Shown here: positions 56,097 to 64,000 of the stretch, one piece after another
Layout of the letters: the number at the start of each line of letters is the position of its first letter
Numbering within the stretch: the first letter of the stretch is position 1
Origin: Nocardia beijingensis NBRC 16342
GTDB taxonomy: Bacteria; Actinomycetota; Actinomycetes; Mycobacteriales; Mycobacteriaceae
Direction: 5' to 3'
Length of the DNA stretch: 64,000 bases
Assembly (NCBI RefSeq): GCF_001612785.1
Contig: NZ_BDBC01000015.1
Location: 124,001-188,000, forward strand
The notes under the pieces: model-generated
Database searches by the model: none
The model's input: the letters and a program-made list of their open reading frames with translations, nothing else
Told to the model about the DNA's origin: nothing
Program-made: the position numbers and the translations under genes

Positions 56097-56864
56097 ATGC
56101 CGCGTCCGTCCTCGACCGTCGCACCGTCCACCGCCGAGCGAGTGCGCAGCGCCTGCGCGCACGCGGAGCAGGCGGTGCTGGCCATGCCCGGCATCGATCC
56201 GACGCCCGCGTCCGTGCATCACGTCCGGCAGTGCGGCGACGCCGTGATCGCGGTGCCGACGGCCTCGGTCGCCGCCATCCTGGCCGGCAACTCCGGAGAG
56301 CACGGCGCGCCCGCGGTGCTGGAACTCACCGACCACGCCCCGCTGCCGCTGCGCGAGCCCGTCCGCGCGTTGGTCTGGCTGCGCGGCTGGGTGCGCGCGG
56401 TGCCCACCCAGGCGCAGCGCGCGCTGGCGACCGAGGTGGCGAAGGAGCATCCGCATCCGGGACTGCTCGATATCGGCTTCGGCGCCAGCCTGCTGCGGTT
56501 GGTGATCAACTCCGCGGTGGTGGCCGACTCGACCGGCGCTGAATCGGTGAGCAGCGACGAGTTGCGTTCGGCGCAGCCGGATCCGTTCTGCGCCATGGAA
56601 TCCGCGTGGCTGCAGCACATGCAGGCCGACCACGCCGACGTCGTTGCCCAGCTCGCCAGGCACCTGCCGCCACAGCTACGGCACGGCATCGTGCACCCGC
56701 TCGCCATCGACCGCTACGGACTCACCCTCCGGGTGGAAGGACACGACGGCGACCACGACTTCCGCTTGCCGTTCAGCGCACCGGCCGACGACATCGATGG
56801 CCTGAGCCGGGCCGTGCGCACGCTGGCTGGCTGCCCGTTCCTCAACGGATTGCGCCGGATCTGA
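56097..56864 (+). CDS. DUF2470/heme-utilisation-like protein (Rv3839-like), iron-regulated
   Basis: A 255-aa protein. The N-terminal half (about 20-160) resembles a pyridoxamine-oxidase-like split-barrel seen in heme-handling proteins. The C-terminal DUF2470 domain (about 160-250) contains MESAWLQHMQADHADVVAQL with closely spaced His residues (HMQADHADV) that resemble a metal/heme-binding motif. The strong IdeR box upstream indicates iron control. Function is not established. Confidence 0.82.
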   Translation: MPRPSSTVAPSTAERVRSACAHAEQAVLAMPGIDPTPASVHHVRQCGDAVIAVPTASVAAILAGNSGEHGAPAVLELTDHAPLPLREPVRALVWLRGWVRAVPTQAQRALATEVAKEHPHPGLLDIGFGASLLRLVINSAVVADSTGAESVSSDELRSAQPDPFCAMESAWLQHMQADHADVVAQLARHLPPQLRHGIVHPLAIDRYGLTLRVEGHDGDHDFRLPFSAPADDIDGLSRAVRTLAGCPFLNGLRRI

Positions 56865-56997
56865 CGCCGGAGCGCCGGCCCGCGTTCGGCGCTCGAGCCC
56901 TGGGCAGGACCACGCCGGGGCGATACGGCGGCGCGCCGGGCGATTCGACCGCCGACGCGGCGCGCGCCTGTTCGGACCAGCGCAATAGATTCGACCC

Positions 56998-57792
56998 ATG
57001 CGTGCGGAGTCCAGTGCCGAGTGGGACGAGGCCGAGCCGACCGATCGGGAGCGGCTGGCGATCAAGCTCGAGATCGCCGTGGTGCTGCTGGTCACCTTCG
57101 GGCTCAGCGGGCTCAGCGCCGCGCTCTCGCTGGTGGAGAGCGCGCTGGCCCCGGGCGGGATCGGCGGGCGCACCGTCGCGCTGAATCCGTCGCGATCGAC
57201 CCAGTCCACCATCGACCTGCTGTTCCAGCTGCTCAGCGTGCTGCGGCTGCTCGGATGGGCGGCGCTGGGGCTGTATCTGCTGTGGCGCGGCGGCATCGGG
57301 CCGCGGCTGATCGGGCTGGCGAACCGGCTGCGGTGGCGCGCCGACGTGCTACCCGGCTTGACGCTGGCCGCGATCATCGGATTGCCGGGGCTGGGGTTGT
57401 ATCTCGCGGCGCACGCGCTCGGCCTCAGCGTGACGATCGTCCCGGCCTCGCTCGGCGACTACTGGTGGCGGCTGCCCGCGCTCATCCTCTCCGCCTGCGC
57501 GAACGCCGTGGCCGAAGAGGTCATCGTGGTCGCGTTCCTGCTCACCCGGCTGCGCAAACTCGGGTGGTCGGCGAACTCGGCTCTGCTGGCCTCGGCTGTG
57601 CTGCGCGGCAGCTATCACCTGTACCAAGGAATCGGCGGCGGGCTCGGAAACTTTGTGATGGGCGTCATATTCGGCCGCTATTGGCAGCGGACGAACCGGC
57701 TGTGGCCGCTGGTCCTCGCCCACGCAACCATCGATGCGGTCGCCTACATCGGCTACACCGTTCTGCGCGGCCATGTTTCGTGGCTCCCGTGA
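56998..57792 (+). CDS. CPBP-family intramembrane metalloprotease (CAAX protease-like)
   Basis: A 264-aa polytopic membrane protein with about seven hydrophobic segments. The catalytic motifs of the ABI/CPBP family are visible: EEVIVVAFLLTRL (paired Glu), RGSYHLYQGIGGGLGNFVMG and HATIDAVAYIGY near the C-terminus, providing the Glu and His ligands. It has a charged N-terminal cytosolic tail of about 20 residues. Substrate unknown. Confidence 0.87.
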   Translation: MRAESSAEWDEAEPTDRERLAIKLEIAVVLLVTFGLSGLSAALSLVESALAPGGIGGRTVALNPSRSTQSTIDLLFQLLSVLRLLGWAALGLYLLWRGGIGPRLIGLANRLRWRADVLPGLTLAAIIGLPGLGLYLAAHALGLSVTIVPASLGDYWWRLPALILSACANAVAEEVIVVAFLLTRLRKLGWSANSALLASAVLRGSYHLYQGIGGGLGNFVMGVIFGRYWQRTNRLWPLVLAHATIDAVAYIGYTVLRGHVSWLP

Positions 57793-57919
57793 CGCAACTG
57801 TGCCCTCGGGAACGCTAACAACCGGGTCCGGCCCGCGAATTACGAAGCAGCGCCGCTTCCGCGTGCGCCGGTGTCCACATGCGGCACGTCACGTCGGCCC
57901 GATAAGTAGAGTTTCAGTG

Positions 57920-59287
57920 ATGAACGGCGACGACCCCCAGCGCAACGCGCGTACGCGCCGGATGCCGCCGCCCGGCAGTCCCGGTGAGCCTCCTCCCATG
58001 CGCCGCCGCATGCCGCCTCCCGGGCCCGGCGCTCCGCCGCCGATCGAGCCCACGCAGGTGATGCGCCGCGACGGAACCGCCGACCCGCACGGCCAGCCGC
58101 TGGCGTATTCGCAGGTCCCGCCCGAGCAGGCGCGCCGTATGCCGCCTCCCCAAGCCCGCAGGCACGCCCCCACCCAGCGCCCCGTGCCGCATCACGACGT
58201 TCCGTCGCACGCCCCCACCCAGCGCCCGGTGCCCTATCACGAAGGTCCGCCGCACGCGCCGCCCCGGAAGCCGCGGCCGTTCCGGGAAGGCCCCCCTCCG
58301 GTCCCGCCCCGGGGAGCACGTTCGCCGCGGGCCCCTCGACCACGCCGCAAGCGGCACCCTTTCCGCTGGTTCCTGGTGATCCTGCTGGTGCTGGTGGTGG
58401 CCGCCGTCGGCGCCGTCATCAAGTTGGACAACTCGCTCAACCGCATCCCAGCGCTGGCGAACTACGCCAAGCGCGTCGGCGACACACCCGGCACGAACTG
58501 GCTGCTGGTCGGGTCCGACGGTCGCGGCGAACTGACTCCCGAGCAGGAGCGGGAACTCGCCACCGGCGGTGAGGTCGGCCCCGAGCGCACCGACACGATC
58601 ATGCTCGTGCACGTGCCGCGATCGGGGAAGACCACGCTGGTCAGCCTGCCGCGCGACTCGTACGTCAGCATTCCGGGCCAGGGCAAGGACAAGCTGAACG
58701 CGGCGTTCGCCATCGGCGGCCCCGCGCTGCTGGTCCAGACCGTGGAGGTCGCCACCGGCCTGCGCATCGACCACTACGCGCAGATCGGTTTCAGCGGCTT
58801 CGCCAGCGTGGTCGACACGCTCGGCGGCATCGACGTGTGCGTGCCCAAGCCGATCGATGACCCGCTCGCCGGCATCGACCTGCCCGCAGGCTGCCAGCGC
58901 CTGAACGGACCACAGGCGTTGGGCTTCGTCCGCAGCCGCGCGACGGCGCTGGCCGATCTGGACCGGATGAACAACCAGCGGATCTTCATGGCCGCGCTGC
59001 TGAAGAAGGCGACCAGCGGCGCCACGCTGGCCAACCCGTTCAAGCTCTGGCCGCTGGCCACCGACACCGCCAAGTCCCTGAAGGTCGACAACGGCGACCA
59101 CATCTGGAACCTCGGCGGGCTGGGCTGGGCGCTGCGGGGCGACACCGTCGCCACGGCGGTGCCGGTCGGCGGATTCGACGACACCGACAGCGGCAACGTC
59201 CTGCTGTGGGACAAGGAGAAAGCAGGCCGGTTCTTCGACGCGCTGGCCGACGACCGTCCGATCCCGGAGGATCTGCTGACGCGGTAG
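57920..59287 (+). CDS. LytR-CpsA-Psr (LCP) family cell-wall glycopolymer transferase
   Basis: A membrane enzyme of 455 aa that attaches arabinogalactan or other undecaprenyl-linked glycopolymers to peptidoglycan. The N-terminal cytosolic region of about 145 residues is very rich in Pro, Arg and His with repeated HAPTQRPVP[HY] units. One transmembrane helix (about 152-172) follows, then the LCP domain (about 195-400) with ERTDTIMLVHVPRSGK, SLPRDSYVSIPG and FVRSRATALADLDRMNNQR, including the conserved Arg/Asp residues. The C-terminal LytR_C domain is absent. ATG 57920. It is 10 bases from ferritin copy 1. Confidence 0.9.
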   Translation: MNGDDPQRNARTRRMPPPGSPGEPPPMRRRMPPPGPGAPPPIEPTQVMRRDGTADPHGQPLAYSQVPPEQARRMPPPQARRHAPTQRPVPHHDVPSHAPTQRPVPYHEGPPHAPPRKPRPFREGPPPVPPRGARSPRAPRPRRKRHPFRWFLVILLVLVVAAVGAVIKLDNSLNRIPALANYAKRVGDTPGTNWLLVGSDGRGELTPEQERELATGGEVGPERTDTIMLVHVPRSGKTTLVSLPRDSYVSIPGQGKDKLNAAFAIGGPALLVQTVEVATGLRIDHYAQIGFSGFASVVDTLGGIDVCVPKPIDDPLAGIDLPAGCQRLNGPQALGFVRSRATALADLDRMNNQRIFMAALLKKATSGATLANPFKLWPLATDTAKSLKVDNGDHIWNLGGLGWALRGDTVATAVPVGGFDDTDSGNVLLWDKEKAGRFFDALADDRPIPEDLLTR

Positions 59288-59297
59288 CGTCGACGCC

Positions 59298-59849
59298 ATG
59301 CCGGACATCGACGACGCCGACGAGTCCTTCGCCGACTCGCTGCGCACGCAGATTCGTCGCGAATTCACTGCTGCGCAGCAGTATCTCGCGGCCGCCGTGT
59401 ACTTCGACGCGCGCAGGCTGCCGCGATTGGCCGGACACGCCTACGACCGGTCACGCGAGCACCACGGTAACGCGCTGCGCATGGTGCAGTACCTGTTGGA
59501 CCGGGATCTCCCGGTGCAGATCGGCGGCTTGGACGAGATCCAGTCCACCTTCGAAAGCCCGCGCGCCGCAGTCGCTTTACTGCTGGAGATCGAGCAGGCC
59601 CGCCGCGCTGGTATCAGTGATCTGGCTCATACGGCTCGCACTTCCGGCGACTATCTGGGCGAACGATTCATTCGATGGTTCCTCGCCGAACAGGTGAAGA
59701 ACGTCGCCGGGATGAGCACGATGCTGGCCGTGATCGACCGCGCCGACGGGCAGTTGTTCGACGTCGAGGAGTTCGTGGCCCGGGAGATGCGGTCGCGACC
59801 GCACGCCGATATCGCGGCGCCGAAAATGGCTGGCGCCGCGAAGAATTAA
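59298..59849 (+). CDS. Ferritin-like protein with degenerate ferroxidase centre
   Basis: A 183-aa ferritin homologue, similar throughout to the next gene. E22 in RREFTAAQQYL is conserved, but the second ferroxidase pair of the motif ExxH is replaced: the segment reads SREHHGNALRM, giving His55 and Asn58 where the neighbour has Glu56 and His59. In the fourth helix EQVEE becomes EQVKN. A non-catalytic subunit or another role is possible. It follows the LCP gene by 10 bases. Confidence 0.85.
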   Translation: MPDIDDADESFADSLRTQIRREFTAAQQYLAAAVYFDARRLPRLAGHAYDRSREHHGNALRMVQYLLDRDLPVQIGGLDEIQSTFESPRAAVALLLEIEQARRAGISDLAHTARTSGDYLGERFIRWFLAEQVKNVAGMSTMLAVIDRADGQLFDVEEFVAREMRSRPHADIAAPKMAGAAKN

Positions 59850-59868
59850 TTAGGCAACACTAGCCTCA
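59850..59868. promoter_or_regulatory. Probable IdeR/DtxR iron box before the ferritin gene
   Basis: TTAGGCAACACTAGCCTCA matches the consensus iron box at 13 of 19 positions, including the TTAGG half-site. It overlaps the adjacent palindrome AGCCT-CATTA-AGGCT (59862-59876), so it may be a tandem arrangement like that before mycobacterial bfrB, which IdeR activates. Confidence 0.6.
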
Positions 59869-59920
59869 TTAAGGCTGCACTTGGATGACATGGGACATGG
59901 CCGGCGCTAATGTCGATGCC

Positions 59921-60469
59921 ATGTCAAGCCATCCGGAATCACCTCGCAGCAAATTTCACAGCCTGTTGCACGATCAGATCCGGCACGAATTCAATGCCGA
60001 GCATCAGTACATCGCGATTGCGGTGTGGTTCGACAATGCCGATCTCCCGCAGCTTGCCAAGCGGTTCTACAAGCAGGCCGTCGAAGAGCGCAATCACGCG
60101 ATGATGATCGTGCAGTACTTCCTCGACCGGGATATCAGCGTCGAGATTTCCGGCATCGACGCCGCGAAATCGCGGTTCGAGAATGCCAGGGAGCCGATCG
60201 CGCTCGCGCTAGCGCAGGAGAAGACGGTCACCGAGCAGATCATCCAGCTGGCGAGCACCGCCCGGGAAGAGGGCGACTACCTCGGCGAACAGTTCATGCA
60301 GTGGTTCCTCAAGGAACAGGTCGAGGAAGTCGCGAACATGACCACCCTGCTCACCATCGCCGATCGCGCCGGGTCGAACCTGTTCGACCTGGAGGAATTC
60401 GTCGCCCGGGAAATGAGCGGCCCGAGCGATGCCTCCGGCGCGCCGTCGGTGGCCGGCGGCTCCGTCTGA
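59921..60469 (+). CDS. Ferritin (BfrB-like), canonical
   Basis: An iron-storage protein of 182 aa, assembling into 24-mer cages. Ferroxidase ligands are intact: E23 in RHEFNAEHQY, E56 and H59 in EERNHAMM, and the C-terminal QFMQWFLKEQVEEV. It closely resembles mycobacterial BfrB, including FLGEQFMQWFL-type sequence and the tail SGAPSVAGGSV. ATG 59921 is preferred over ATG 59885 because the alignment begins there. It lies 71 bases after ferritin copy 1 with an iron box between them. A strong hairpin follows. Confidence 0.92.
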   Translation: MSSHPESPRSKFHSLLHDQIRHEFNAEHQYIAIAVWFDNADLPQLAKRFYKQAVEERNHAMMIVQYFLDRDISVEISGIDAAKSRFENAREPIALALAQEKTVTEQIIQLASTAREEGDYLGEQFMQWFLKEQVEEVANMTTLLTIADRAGSNLFDLEEFVAREMSGPSDASGAPSVAGGSV

Positions 60470-60482
60470 CGGAGGTCGCCGA

Positions 60483-60517
60483 ACAGGCCCGGTTCCCGTA
60501 TCGGGAACCGGGCCTGT
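60483..60517. terminator. Hairpin after the ferritin gene
   Basis: A perfect 15-bp stem, ACAGGCCCGGTTCCC (60483-60497) / GGGAACCGGGCCTGT (60503-60517), 14 bases after the ferritin stop, in the convergent gap before the DUF5926 gene. Confidence 0.82.
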
Positions 60518-60666
60518 CGCTGTTCAGCTCCGATTTGCTCTGTCGGTGTAAACGGCGGTCTCATCGCATTTCGCAGTGCTTCGGCAATTCTTTCCCCGCC
60601 TTCCGGGCGGTACCGGCGCCAATTGAAACACCGACCGCTTTTCCCGAAGTTCCGTGTCTCCGAGGC

Positions 60667-61587
60667 TCAGCGCAAGGTGACCTGACGCGACCGCAGGCCG
60701 TCGCGGGAGCGCCGCTCGTCGGAGGTCAACGGGGCGTCCACGGCCAGCGCCTCGGACAGGCGAGCGCCGAATTCGGCCGCGGGCTTCACCCATTCGTCGG
60801 GGTGCCGCTCGCGGTCCAGGTCGAAGACCGGGACCAGCACGCCGTGGGTGCGGAAGGACCCCGCGAATCGAGAGCCATCGCCGAGGTGCAGCCCCCCGGA
60901 AGCGTGCAGGCGGGCCAGCGCCAGCATGAGCGCGTCCTCGTCCTCCGGCCGCACCCAGCGGATGTGCGCCTTCTCGCCCGCGTCCACCCACCAGGCGGCG
61001 CCGATCGCGTCGGCGTCCAGCCCGAGCCGCGCCGACGGCATGATCGCCTGCTTGGCCTGCTCGATGGTGGCGGCGACCTGCGCGTCGGGCTCCACCCCCG
61101 CCGGCACCCACCAATCGAAGTCCTGGTGCACGGTCAAATCCAGGCTCGCGGCGGGGTCGATGACATCGGCCAGCCGCGGGCCGCCCGCCACGCTCTCCAC
61201 GGAGGTCAGCGAATCACCGGGTTCGGCGGACTGCGTCCACAGGATCGCCGCGGCCAGATCGGCGGCCGGGTCCGCGCCCTGGAATTGCACCTGTGCGCCG
61301 ACGTAACCGCTGGGTTCGTCACCGGCGCGCACCAACGCGGCCACCGCGCCGGGTAGCACCGTTCCGAGCACGACCGGCCGCTCCGCCGCCACCTCGGCCG
61401 CCAGGGTCAAGGTCGCGGTGGCCGACGGAACGAATTCGCGCAGGGCGATCAGATCGCACTCCGCGGCCAGGCCCTCGAACGGACGCGAGACGATCCGTGC
61501 CGCCTGCTCCTGCGCCGCCCGCCGCTCGGCGAGACGCTGCGCCCGGTTCCCGCCGGGCTTAGGACTGTTGCGCTTGCTTTTACCCAC
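60667..61587 (-). CDS. DUF5926 family protein
   Basis: A 306-aa actinobacterial conserved protein. The N-terminus is highly basic with a predicted helix (SKRNSPKPGGNRAQRLAERR). The remainder has GLAAECDLIALREFVPSATA, VHQDFDWWVPAGVEPDA and TSDERRSRDGLRSRQVTLR, which I recognise as the DUF5926 pattern. No catalytic motif or membrane segment was seen; a cytosolic or nucleic-acid-associated role is possible. Confidence 0.75.
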   Translation of the reverse strand: MGKSKRNSPKPGGNRAQRLAERRAAQEQAARIVSRPFEGLAAECDLIALREFVPSATATLTLAAEVAAERPVVLGTVLPGAVAALVRAGDEPSGYVGAQVQFQGADPAADLAAAILWTQSAEPGDSLTSVESVAGGPRLADVIDPAASLDLTVHQDFDWWVPAGVEPDAQVAATIEQAKQAIMPSARLGLDADAIGAAWWVDAGEKAHIRWVRPEDEDALMLALARLHASGGLHLGDGSRFAGSFRTHGVLVPVFDLDRERHPDEWVKPAAEFGARLSEALAVDAPLTSDERRSRDGLRSRQVTLR

Positions 61588-62016
61588 GAGGGGTCAACTT
61601 ACTGTGTTTGTTTTTCCAGCGCCTGCGGCGCTGGGTGTTCGCGGCCCCTTTGTGGCTCGCGTCCGAGTGACCGCCGCTGGCGACTTCGTCGCGGACGCGG
61701 CGGCCACTCGGACGCGAGCCGGGCCGCGAACGGCGGATGCTCGGTCTCGCTTCGCTCGAAAGCCGTGGTTGCGGTGGTGTGGTTCCGTAAGGAATTGGCG
61801 CCCGAATTACCTGCGCCGTGTGGGCGTGGCGAAATGCCGCCGACACCCCGCTCCGGCCTTCTCACTGCCTGCGCAGAAGCGACGGACGTCTAGGGACCTC
61901 TTCGGATCAGCGGGACACGTGTCTGTCTCGATCGATCCACTGCCGAAACGACTGGCACGACCTCAGGTGGCTGTATGGGCGAGATGTCCCGAATCAGCCC
62001 GGCCCGGCAGTTCCGG
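61588..62016. other. 429-bp gap between glpQ end and DUF5926 start
   Basis: No credible gene. It contains the short palindrome CCAGCGCC-TGC-GGCGCTGG (61616-61634) and a long imperfect inverted repeat (61637-61731). The DUF5926 promoter is presumably within it; no clear hexamers were identified. Confidence 0.6.
61637..61731. repeat. Long inverted repeat (about 95 nt) of unknown role
   Basis: Arms pair as GTTCGCGGCCC (61637-61647) with GGGCCGCGAAC (61721-61731), and GGCTCGCGTCCGAGTG (61654-61669) with CACTCGGACGCGAGCC (61705-61720), both perfect. They extend inward through ACCGCCGC/GCGGCGGC with one mismatch to an inner GCGAC-TTC-GTCGC. A six-base bulge lies in the left arm. Confidence 0.85.
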
Positions 62017-62784
62017 TCAGGCGGCGGGCAGTAGCGACTTGGTGCGGCCGGGGTGGTTGGTGGCGACCCAGCTGACGCCGAGGTCGGCGCACAGTTGGAC
62101 GTCGTCCGGATCGTCGACGGTCCAGCAGTAGGTGGCGCGGCCCGCGGCGGCGGCCTTGTCGACCAGGTCGGGGTGCTCGCGCAAGGTCTTCACCGATGGC
62201 CCGACAGCTGTGGCGCCGACGGTGGTGGCCGCCGATCCGCCGAGGTAGCGTGACGACTCGCCGAGCAGAACGGTGGGCAGCAGCGGGGCGGCGCGCCGGA
62301 TGCGCCACACGGCGGTGGCCGCGAACGACATCACGACCGCGCGGGAATGATCGGCCGAGGCCGGGGTGGCGATGCCGAAGCGCTGGAGCTCGGCGAGCAG
62401 CTTGTTCTCCACCAGCGCGCCGTAGCGGACCGGGTGCTTGGTCTCGATGAACAGCTTGGTCGGCCTGCTGCGCCAGTCCAGCACCAGGCCGATCAGCTCG
62501 CTGAGGGTCAGCACCGAGGCGGGCGCGCCGTCAGCCCCGAAATCGAGCGCGCGGAGCTCGTCCAATGTCATCTCGCTGACCAGGCCGCTGCCCGACGAGG
62601 TCCGGTCGACGGTGCGGTCGTGCACGCACACCAGATGCCCGTCCCTGGTCAGCCGGACATCGCACTCGACGCCGTCGGCGCCCTCCTGCAGCGCGAGCTC
62701 GTAGGCGGCGAGCGTGTGCTCGGGGCGCGCCGCCGATGCGCCTCGATGCGCGACGACGAACGGCGCGCGACTGCCCTGGCTCAC
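62017..62784 (-). CDS. glpQ1: Glycerophosphodiester phosphodiesterase
   Basis: A cytosolic or membrane-associated GDPD of 255 aa that hydrolyses glycerophosphodiesters to glycerol 3-phosphate and an alcohol. Active-site elements: VVAHRGASAARPEHTLAAYE (HRG and EHT), VECDVRLTRDGHLVCVHD (ExD and His), and a late WTVDD. It corresponds to Rv3842c in position. It starts in a GTGA overlap with the upstream DUF4328 gene. Confidence 0.93.
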   Translation of the reverse strand: MSQGSRAPFVVAHRGASAARPEHTLAAYELALQEGADGVECDVRLTRDGHLVCVHDRTVDRTSSGSGLVSEMTLDELRALDFGADGAPASVLTLSELIGLVLDWRSRPTKLFIETKHPVRYGALVENKLLAELQRFGIATPASADHSRAVVMSFAATAVWRIRRAAPLLPTVLLGESSRYLGGSAATTVGATAVGPSVKTLREHPDLVDKAAAAGRATYCWTVDDPDDVQLCADLGVSWVATNHPGRTKSLLPAA

Positions 62785-63815
62785 TTGGCCATAACCTCCT
62801 CCTGCTCACGGTCCTGAGCACCGTTGTCCTCGTGCGTGTCGGCGCGGGCCTGGCCTCGCCCGCCGGGATGCACCGGCTCGATCACCGGCACGGCGGGGTC
62901 GACCGCGATCAGCCAGCGGCGTGCGGTCCGGCCGCGACCGAGCAGGTCGCGCCCCTCGATCGTGCGCAACACCCAGAGGGTCAGCACCGCGACCACCGCG
63001 GCGACCGCGTCGGTGAACGCGGTGAACAGCACCCCGTCCGCCTCGGCTTGCAACGAATCCGCGGTCCGCCACAGTAGCGCGGCCGCCGCGACGAGTCCGC
63101 CGAAGACCCACGCCGCCCACCAGATCCGGACGGTCCGGCGCATCCGGGGATCGTCCTGCAACGCGGCCACTTCGCTCAGGAAGACCCCCGGCCACAGGAG
63201 GTTGACCACCGGAACCAGGCAACCGAACGCGAGCGCTCGCGGCGATCGCGGGTCGCGCCTGCCCGAAGCGGCGTAGGCCGAGCGCCTGATCTCGATCAGC
63301 CGTCCGACCGTGGCCGCGGCCGCCAGCAGCGCGAGCACGATCGCGAGCACGCCCGCGCCGATGACCAACGCGTCGGAGGCGAAGAGGACGGCGGGGTGGA
63401 TCAAACGGGTCCGGTTGCGCAACAGCACCGCATAGCGCGCCAGCTCGGCGACGGCCGCGAGTCCGAAGACGACCGCCGTGGCGACCAGCAGCCTGGTCAC
63501 CGCGTCGGTCAGCTTGCCGAACGGACGCCGCGCCGCGCGGCCCGGGTGTGGCGGCTGGTCGATCAACCCCCAGCGTGGGATCTGCGTGTACCGGGGCGTT
63601 TCGCTCGGTGCGGCCGACCGGACGGATGACTGCGCTCGCCTGGCGCGGTGGTCCGGTTTGCGCGCCACCCAGCGGTAGTTGCGACGGCTGGCGGGCGCGT
63701 CGATCGGCCCCGGCGAGAGGAGTACGCCGCGGCAGCGCGGGCACCAGTGCATCGGCGCCCCTTGCACGGCCCAGCGCGCACCGCAGCGCGCACAAGGTTG
63801 CACCACCGTACTCAC
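62781..63815 (-). CDS. DUF4328 membrane protein with zinc ribbon (Rv3843c-like)
   Basis: A 344-aa protein. The N-terminus has a zinc-ribbon pattern, QPCARCGARW...HWCPRCRGVLL, with two CxxC pairs. After a basic linker come about six hydrophobic segments (about 110-290) with the family motif FGCLVPVVNLLWPGVFLSEV. The C-terminal tail is hydrophilic and acidic. GTG 63815 follows GAGG. The stop overlaps glpQ, so the two are co-translated, as their mycobacterial counterparts are adjacent. Confidence 0.83.
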   Translation of the reverse strand: MSTVVQPCARCGARWAVQGAPMHWCPRCRGVLLSPGPIDAPASRRNYRWVARKPDHRARRAQSSVRSAAPSETPRYTQIPRWGLIDQPPHPGRAARRPFGKLTDAVTRLLVATAVVFGLAAVAELARYAVLLRNRTRLIHPAVLFASDALVIGAGVLAIVLALLAAAATVGRLIEIRRSAYAASGRRDPRSPRALAFGCLVPVVNLLWPGVFLSEVAALQDDPRMRRTVRIWWAAWVFGGLVAAAALLWRTADSLQAEADGVLFTAFTDAVAAVVAVLTLWVLRTIEGRDLLGRGRTARRWLIAVDPAVPVIEPVHPGGRGQARADTHEDNGAQDREQEEVMAK

Positions 63816-63835
63816 CCGCGCACCTCGTTCTTTCG

Positions 63836-64000
63836 TCAGTAGATCTTCGCCTCGTGGTCGCCCTCCGCGACCAGCGGGCGGCCGGCGTGTTGCCACGCCA
63901 CCATGCCCCCGCTGACCTGGATGGCCTCGTAGCCGATGTGCGTGAGATATTCGACCACCTGAAGGGACCGGCCGCCCTGCCTGCAGATGACGTAGAGATC
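63836..64000 (-). CDS. Rhodanese-like domain protein, C-terminal part (runs off the window)
   Basis: The last 54 residues of a single-domain rhodanese. The catalytic loop is CRQGGRS near the left of the visible part, followed by EYLTHIGYEAIQVSGGMVAW and HEAKIY at the end. The active-site cysteine is present, so sulfurtransferase activity is plausible. The stop is 21 bases before the DUF4328 start, suggesting one transcription unit. Confidence 0.88.
   Translation of the reverse strand, partial: DLYVICRQGGRSLQVVEYLTHIGYEAIQVSGGMVAWQHAGRPLVAEGDHEAKIY

Noticed and set aside
59861..59879. Second independent iron box overlapping the first
   Set aside because: The palindrome AGCCT-CATTA-AGGCT is real, but its match to the IdeR consensus is weak, so it is mentioned only within the first box.
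61418..62131. Plus-strand frame crossing the 61.6-62.0 kb gap
   Set aside because: It runs through the long inverted repeat and antisense of two genes, with no RBS or homology.

Overview
The window is a high-GC actinobacterial chromosome segment, most likely from Nocardia or a close mycolic-acid relative. The evidence is the galactan biosynthesis pair (glfT2, glf), a PE/PPE/EspG trio, IdeR-type iron boxes beside ferritins, an LCP cell-wall ligase and frequent GTG starts with 4-base ATGA/GTGA overlaps. The backbone follows, in order, the M. tuberculosis Rv3808c-Rv3843c block as I recall it: glfT2, glf, PGRP amidase, Cof-type hydrolase, PlsC-type acyltransferases, the Rieske/MBL protein, serS, a septum-formation protein, a zincin, a phosphatase, pheA, an iron-regulated DUF2470 protein, LCP, ferritin, glpQ and a DUF4328 membrane protein.

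Regions: 1-9.5 kb holds cell-envelope genes (galactan polymerisation, SpoIID-like protein, amidase), an SDR/TetR divergon and a MerR regulator. 9.6-19.2 kb is an oligopeptide-type ABC importer with two permeases, one fused double ATPase, three tandem paralogous substrate-binding lipoproteins and a membrane protein. 19.2-36.3 kb is accessory: GNAT, a YdcF-like protein with a divergent GntR regulator, a hydroxylase, a TetR/AhpD-like divergon with three operators, a CsoR-type copper operon (chaperone, metal-binding exported protein, P-type ATPase), an ectC-like/threonine-aldolase pair bracketed by a duplicated hairpin, a frameshifted NmrA gene opposite an AraC regulator, a three-gene unknown cassette beside an XRE-DUF5753/DUF397 pair, Nudix, and an alpha/beta hydrolase behind SARP-like repeats.

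36.4-40.5 kb returns to the backbone (two acyltransferases, a lipoprotein, the Rieske/MBL protein). 40.5-46.6 kb is a second accessory block (small BP74-like protein, MauE-thioredoxin fusion, DMT and MFS transporters, GGDEF-EAL protein). 46.7-64 kb is backbone again, interrupted by PE-PPE-EspG (51.5-53.8 kb), and ends in an iron-storage region with two ferritins, glpQ and a partial rhodanese gene. I saw no rRNA, tRNA, CRISPR array, transposase or phage genes.

The most unusual items are the stand-alone PE-PPE-EspG module, the solitary ectC-like gene with an aldolase between repeated hairpins, a ferritin paralogue whose ferroxidase ligands are altered, phased SARP-type repeats before a hydrolase gene, and a one-base frameshift in an NmrA-type gene.
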